From NCBI GenBank assembly GCA_023853785.1, contig JAJIRX010000630.1, forward strand, positions 1-47,160: a stretch of 47,160 bases of DNA, read 5' to 3'. Under the pieces are notes generated by a model. The model had not been told where the DNA came from. It worked only from the letters and a program-made list of their open reading frames with translations, and searched no databases. The position numbers were made by a program, and so were the translations under genes. The stretch is from Psilocybe azurescens. Its lineage: Eukaryota > Basidiomycota > Agaricomycetes > Agaricales > Agrocybaceae. Below are positions 43,595 through 47,160 of this stretch, in pieces (position 1 is the stretch's first letter; every line of letters starts with the position of its first letter).

Positions 43595-44148
43595 ATCCTG
43601 TTCGGTTTCTCAACCTCATCTGGCCTTTTCTTACCCAGACCACCAGAAGTTTCCTCACCCAATCGTAAAGTACGTTTCTTTCATTAAACCCCACACGACA
43701 CGTACTGACCCTCATATCACAAGGTCATGGTGAACCAAAGGTACTATGGACAGCGGTAACACTCCTTATTTTCTTGGTGTGCTCGCAAGTACTGCTGTAC
43801 GGTATGATGTCCTCCGATTCCTCCGACCCGTTCTACTGGATGCGGGTCATCCTGGTCGCTAACTGTGGTACACTCATGGAATTCGGAATCACGCTTATTA
43901 TCAGTTCTGGAATGGTATACAACTTTTGGTGGGTACCAATCCTATCAATGTCGATTTCAGTGTTAAGGAAGATTGGGCGTTGTTCAGTGCTCAGAAACGT
44001 GAGTGCCGCATCGTCGTGTGTGGTGTACATTTCCAGCCCTCCTCCGTTCGCATTCTCCTCTTTGATTACAATGTCTTCATCATTCGCATGTGCATGCGCG
44101 AAGAAGCACATACTGACTAAAAATGTTGCAGTCTTCGCTCTCATTATT
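43595..44148 (+). pseudogene. Sec61 alpha pseudogene, copy 2 (5' part only)
   Basis: Exon near 43607-43669 gives RFLNLIWPFLT and, shifted, [10 protein letters not shown]. Intron 43670-43723 (GT...AAG). Exon 43724-43998 gives [56 protein letters not shown] and, shifted, [20 protein letters not shown]. Intron 43999-44131. The third exon starts VFALII and breaks off at 44149 into repeat A. Intron positions match copy 1, so both come from an intron-bearing gene, not a retrocopy. Everything after the third helix is missing. It is closer to a normal Sec61 in several places than copy 1 (for example [11 protein letters not shown]). Confidence 0.88.
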
Positions 44149-44151
44149 GCT

Positions 44152-44496
44152 AGCTGGAAGATAGCAAGAAAGGATGGCATACCTACAGAACACGTACGTC
44201 CACATGACTCTTTATTAGACTCTGCCCACAATACGACAAGAAGACCGTGTGCCAGTGTACTGAGTGGGATATAGAGAAGTAGCTTGGTAGCCATGTACAA
44301 TCACACCTGTAGTTCGTAACTTCCCTCATCTGTACATGGGCTGAAACAAATAAACAAGATGGTAAGAATAGATGTCGAGATCGTAGGATGTAAAACTAAA
44401 CAGAATCATCCAATCCAGATGTGGAGGATACGTCCACACATATCATGAATAGTTGATATAGGGAGGCATTACGGAAGATGGGAGAAGGGCCGTACG
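44152..44496 (+). repeat. Dispersed repeat A, copy 2
   Basis: Begins AGCTGGAAGATAG directly after the Sec61 exon and ends CGGAAGATGGGAGAAG directly before gene X sequence. See copy 1 at 6865 for the shared landmarks. It bridges two unrelated gene fragments. Confidence 0.65.
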
Positions 44497-45070
44497 TGCT
44501 GACACATTTGACGATATACAGTACGCTGTGGATGGTGGTATGTGGCTTTGCTTTTGCTTTTTGCTCATTTTATTTTTTTTGTAGCATCTACATGACCTAC
44601 TATCTCCTACCACTCTCGTTTATTCCCTGCCCCTTTCGTCTCCATTTTCCTTTTCTTTCCCATCCCCACCACATTCACTCTTGCACCATGATATTTATCC
44701 GCATACATCCCATCCATTAATCCTCCATTCCTTCTATGAAACTACAGGTCCATTATAGCTACAACGTAAGCCTCATCTCGCGTGCGCAAACCATTCTCGC
44801 ACTGTCCACCATCTTATCCACTCCATTCTTGGACTAGACACTGACCGCGACGGTGAGCGCACGCTGCTACTTGTATACTTCGCCGATGAGGACAGCAAGC
44901 ACAATTTAAGGACTCACACATAGATCTCGACGCTCGTCCATTCGCATTCGTTGGCGTCAGCATTGAAGAAGGTGGTGGGCCAATTCGCGGAGTCGCTGAC
45001 GTTGTCTGCGCCTCGTCGCCTCGTATCACGTTCTCGGGCGTCCCCGGTGGGGCATACGAAAATGTGTGTG
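44497..45070 (+). pseudogene. Gene X, copy 2 (3' part)
   Basis: Exon tail ends at 44537 (GGATGGTG before GTATGTGG). The intron 44538-44747 is pyrimidine-rich. The next exon aligns with 9068 onward: YNVSLISRAQTIL, LDTDRDGERTLLLVYFADED, then DLDARPFAFVGVSIEEGGGP, IRGVADVVCASSPRITFSGV and PGGAYEN up to the boundary of the next element at about 45070. Shifts near 44840 and a TAG at about 44925. This copy preserves the middle of the protein better than copy 1; the family remains unknown. Confidence 0.5.
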
Positions 45071-45072
45071 GT

Positions 45073-45950
45073 AGGTTGCGTGCTTGCGTGCATTTGCGTG
45101 CCACGCAACCTGGACTTAGTACATACATTGGAGTGTATAGTTGGATTATTTTTATGAATAATATTAATGTTGCCATCCATTTACTGTTGATTACTGAGGC
45201 TTGACTTGGACTTGCATCAAGTCCGTGCTTTCTGACACCTTTCCGTGTTGAAGTTGGTTCTATGTGAGGCTCATTTAATTACTGTGTCCCACCTACTTTT
45301 AATAAAAATTTTCTTGTAATGCACTCAATATTGCTGCCATGTGCGCAGTTCTGCTTAGGGAAAACAGATACTACTACAGTTTGTGCACCTTCTTAGTAAC
45401 TTTGTAGTGACTCAACACCGTATGAGTTGAGCATAAGTCTCAATTGTAATTGTGTGACATCAGTACTCAATCATCGGAGCACAACCTAAACAACAAGCAC
45501 GTAACAAGTACAGCGAGGAATATATTTATACTTGTAGATATCAAGTTTGTACTGTATTAGGATCTGTAGATCACATATATTTAAAGACTTAGCCACAGGC
45601 AATACTTAACGCTGTAGAGTCCGTGCGCCGGCACCATACTTGGCAAAATCTTAACAGTAATAGTCTTTCACCGCCGAAGATTTTTGTGCCTTGTTATTTC
45701 TCTTAGCCTCGTCTCCACCACCCCCTGTTTGAATAATATACACTGGTGAACACGCAACTGGTACACAAATGCACTCAGCCAATACTCAACACACATTCAG
45801 CCACTCACAACCGACACTCAACCGCACGCAACCTGCACACAGCCACCACGCAACCACACACAGCCACCACGCAACCACCGCGCAATCACACTCAACCTAC
45901 GCGCAATTACCACGCAATCAATATTTAGATGCACGCAAGTGCACTCGGTC
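45073..45950. mobile_element. Non-coding element with CACGCAACC end arrays
   Basis: The left end has a hairpin: AGGTTGCGTG (45073-45082) paired with CACGCAACCT (45102-45111) around two more GCGTG words. The right end (about 45750-45950) is an array of CACGCAACC/CACAGC words in the opposite orientation; CTTGCGTGCAT occurs near both ends in inverse orientation. The interior is AT-rich without genes and includes a small GGACTTG...CAAGTCC hairpin at about 45211. The design repeats that of 15179-16079 with an unrelated motif. It interrupts gene X copy 2. Boundaries and mobility are inferred. Confidence 0.45.
45830..45935 (+). repeat. Microsatellite-like CCACGCAACCACACACAG array
   Basis: An 18-bp unit is repeated about twice exactly (45843-45880), with diverged CACGCAAT/CGCGCAAT units following. 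The His/Thr/Asn-rich open frames across it are repeat artefacts. Confidence 0.75.
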
Positions 45951-46015
45951 AGTGTGCATTATTCCTCACCTACACAAAGCCATATCAAAATAAATTAAAC
46001 ACACTTGGCATATTA

Positions 46016-46200
46016 GTATTTATGTTTCAACTTACTATCCGACTCGAAATTGACGTTTTAGATGTGTAATCACCGTGAATTGTCTGCGTTGAAATGATTA
46101 TTTTCATTCCTTATGTTTCAACTTTCCGTATTACTTCAAATTTGAGTTTTAGATGAGTAAACTCCGCCAAATTTTCTTGTTGAGATGATTCCTACTGTAA
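46016..46200 (+). repeat. Two-copy diverged tandem repeat, about 93 bp
   Basis: Units begin TATGTTTCAACTT at about 46021 and 46113 and share TTTTAGATG(T/A)GTAA, CGCC/CACCG and GTTGA(A/G)ATGATT. No coding potential. Confidence 0.65.
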
Positions 46201-46278
46201 ATTGAGTTGTGATTGTAGTCTCTGTTGCTACCTTCGCTTTTAAATTCATTGTTTCAAGCCCTTACATATTTATACTCA
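46201..46278. promoter_or_regulatory. Possible promoter of the terminal open frame
   Basis: Short AT-rich stretch with TATTTATA at about 46267-46274, just 5-12 bp upstream of the ATG at 46279. It is too close to the ATG for a standard TATA box, so this is tentative. Confidence 0.15.
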
Positions 46279-47160
46279 ATGGAGCAAAGGCAGCTGCTGA
46301 TGCAACCATTTGGCACCGTGAAAGCCAGGTTCGCTGATCTCGACGGTCTGCGTTGGACACAAACTGCGCTGTGCAAGCTCCAGGTGCCGTGCCCCGTCCC
46401 CCTACTTGTGCCCTGCGTGCTTATAAACATTCTTCATCCATTCAAGCCACGGTCTGCTGCTGCCCGTCTTACCTCTCCCTCCAATAACGCCAATGGCAAT
46501 GTCAATGGCACCGCCCATACCACTACCAACAGCAACAGCAACACATTTAGTAGTCTTCACCAACGCCGACCTTGCCTCCCCTTCTCCGTAGATAACACCA
46601 TCCGCGTCTCCTCTTCCTCCTCTTCTTCGCGCCTGCGTTCGCGCCCTCCATGTCCTCCCCTCCCCTTCCTCTCATCCCCTATCTACGGCCCCCTTCGTGC
46701 TTGCCAACCCTGGATCCTCCATATCGCCATCGAGACGGCACCCCGTGCGCTCCCCATCAAAGGTCTTCGCAGCCCCAGCCCAGCCGTCCCAGGCCCGTCG
46801 CGATTGGGTCAGAGTCAGAGTCACGGTCTAGGTCTGGCAGGCGGAGACGGATTGGAGCGGGGTACGTTCCCCGTGGGCGTCAAACCTCCGCAGCATTTAC
46901 CTTCCACCTTTAATGCCGAGCGAACTGCGGATCTCGGACGATGTCATGGTGGCCTGGGTGTTGATGGGGATGAGTATGAAGACCGGATGAGGACGGGGAC
47001 GATGAACACGAGGACGAGGACGAAGACTACGAGGAAGGGGACGGGGACGAGGACGGGCGGGATGACGAGGACTACAGGGATGATGACGATGATGATATTA
47101 CGGAAGTCAACTTCCCGCCTCGACATTGACTTTGCGTCCACTGAGCATACAGGGCCACTC
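46279..47160 (+). CDS. Long open frame running off the window (unidentified, partial)
   Basis: From ATG 46279 the frame stays open for 294 codons to the last base. The N-terminus (MEQRQLLMQPFGTVKARFAD) is followed by a cysteine-containing hydrophobic stretch, an Asn/Thr-rich part (about residues 75-95), Ser/Pro/Arg-rich sequence and finally Thr/Arg-rich sequence from a GAC-rich DNA tract. Around 46968-47130 a neighbouring frame is strongly acidic (DEDGDDEHEDEDEDYEEG) and ends at a TGA at 47127. The real protein may therefore change frame, and the Thr/Arg part may be an artefact. GC-rich DNA makes long chance frames more likely. No family recognised. Confidence 0.35.
   Translation, partial: MEQRQLLMQPFGTVKARFADLDGLRWTQTALCKLQVPCPVPLLVPCVLINILHPFKPRSAAARLTSPSNNANGNVNGTAHTTTNSNSNTFSSLHQRRPCLPFSVDNTIRVSSSSSSSRLRSRPPCPPLPFLSSPIYGPLRACQPWILHIAIETAPRALPIKGLRSPSPAVPGPSRLGQSQSHGLGLAGGDGLERGTFPVGVKPPQHLPSTFNAERTADLGRCHGGLGVDGDEYEDRMRTGTMNTRTRTKTTRKGTGTRTGGMTRTTGMMTMMILRKSTSRLDIDFASTEHTGPL
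46960..47100 (+). repeat. GAC/GAG/GAT-rich low-complexity tract
   Basis: Imperfect GACGAGGACGGG-type repeats. In one forward frame it encodes an Asp/Glu-rich tail as seen in many nuclear fungal proteins. Confidence 0.7.

Noticed and set aside
45746..45993. His/Thr/Asn-rich open frames
   Set aside because: Explained by the CACGCAACC array.
46944..47141. Hydrophobic minus-strand frame at the window end
   Set aside because: Complement of the GAC/GAG low-complexity tract.

Overview
This window looks like a repeat-rich chromosomal region from a basidiomycete fungus, probably an agaricomycete. The reasons are short GT-AG introns of about 50 nt, decayed copies of a basidiomycete-type seven-helix membrane protein, Sec61 alpha and phosphatidylserine decarboxylase, Ty3/gypsy and hAT elements of fungal type, and a RecQ/DUF3505-like helicase. 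Almost nothing is intact. Nearly every recognisable gene has frameshifts, in-frame stops or internal deletions, so most of the window is a graveyard of pseudogenes and nested mobile elements. No rRNA, canonical tRNA, CRISPR or bacterial-type operon is present.

Layout. 1-654: unidentified broken gene. 655-1500: non-coding element ending in a convincing type I hammerhead ribozyme (1405-1482). 1680-2420: fragment of a PSD2-type phosphatidylserine decarboxylase. 4710-6112: six-exon, seven-helix membrane protein gene with two single-base indels. 3225-14280: decayed copies of several host genes: X (8446-9760, tail also at 3225-3450), Sec61 alpha (12185-13720, minus) and Y (13735-14015, plus). A second set lies at 42290-45070: Y (minus), Sec61 5' part (plus), repeat A, X 3' part. 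The head-to-head Y/Sec61 arrangement is therefore present twice in inverted orientation. 15179-16079 and 45073-45950: two non-coding elements of the same design but with unrelated motifs. 16441-20720: decayed WRKY-GCM1-type zinc-finger protein, apparently followed by a ubiquitin-hydrolase-like Cys box and a PHD-like zinc knuckle.

21327-33800 is one Ty3/gypsy element (gag, protease, RT, RNase H, integrase) hit by three later insertions with readable boundaries: a 6.1-kb hAT element in gag (8-bp duplication TATCAGAG), a 469-bp solo LTR in pol (5-bp duplication CAGAC), and a 1.2-kb hAT-like MITE in the integrase region (8-bp duplication AATCTTGA). The hAT element carries its own 1.9-kb MITE of the same terminal family (8-bp duplication CCTGAGGT), placed exactly at a splice acceptor of the transposase gene. 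About 33870-42237 is an AT-rich helicase-bearing element: 523-bp inverted repeats, arrays of palindromes, a RecQ-like gene on plus and a second unidentified gene divergent on minus. It ends abruptly at 42237 against GC-rich host-gene debris. The window closes with a tandem repeat and an open frame that runs off the end (46279-47160).

The best candidates for undescribed biology are the helicase element with long palindrome-rich inverted repeats and a divergent partner gene, the hammerhead ribozyme element, and the MITE family whose subterminal arrays differ in sequence between copies while both copies carry a tRNA-like segment. All names are from reading the translated sequence by eye. No database search was possible.
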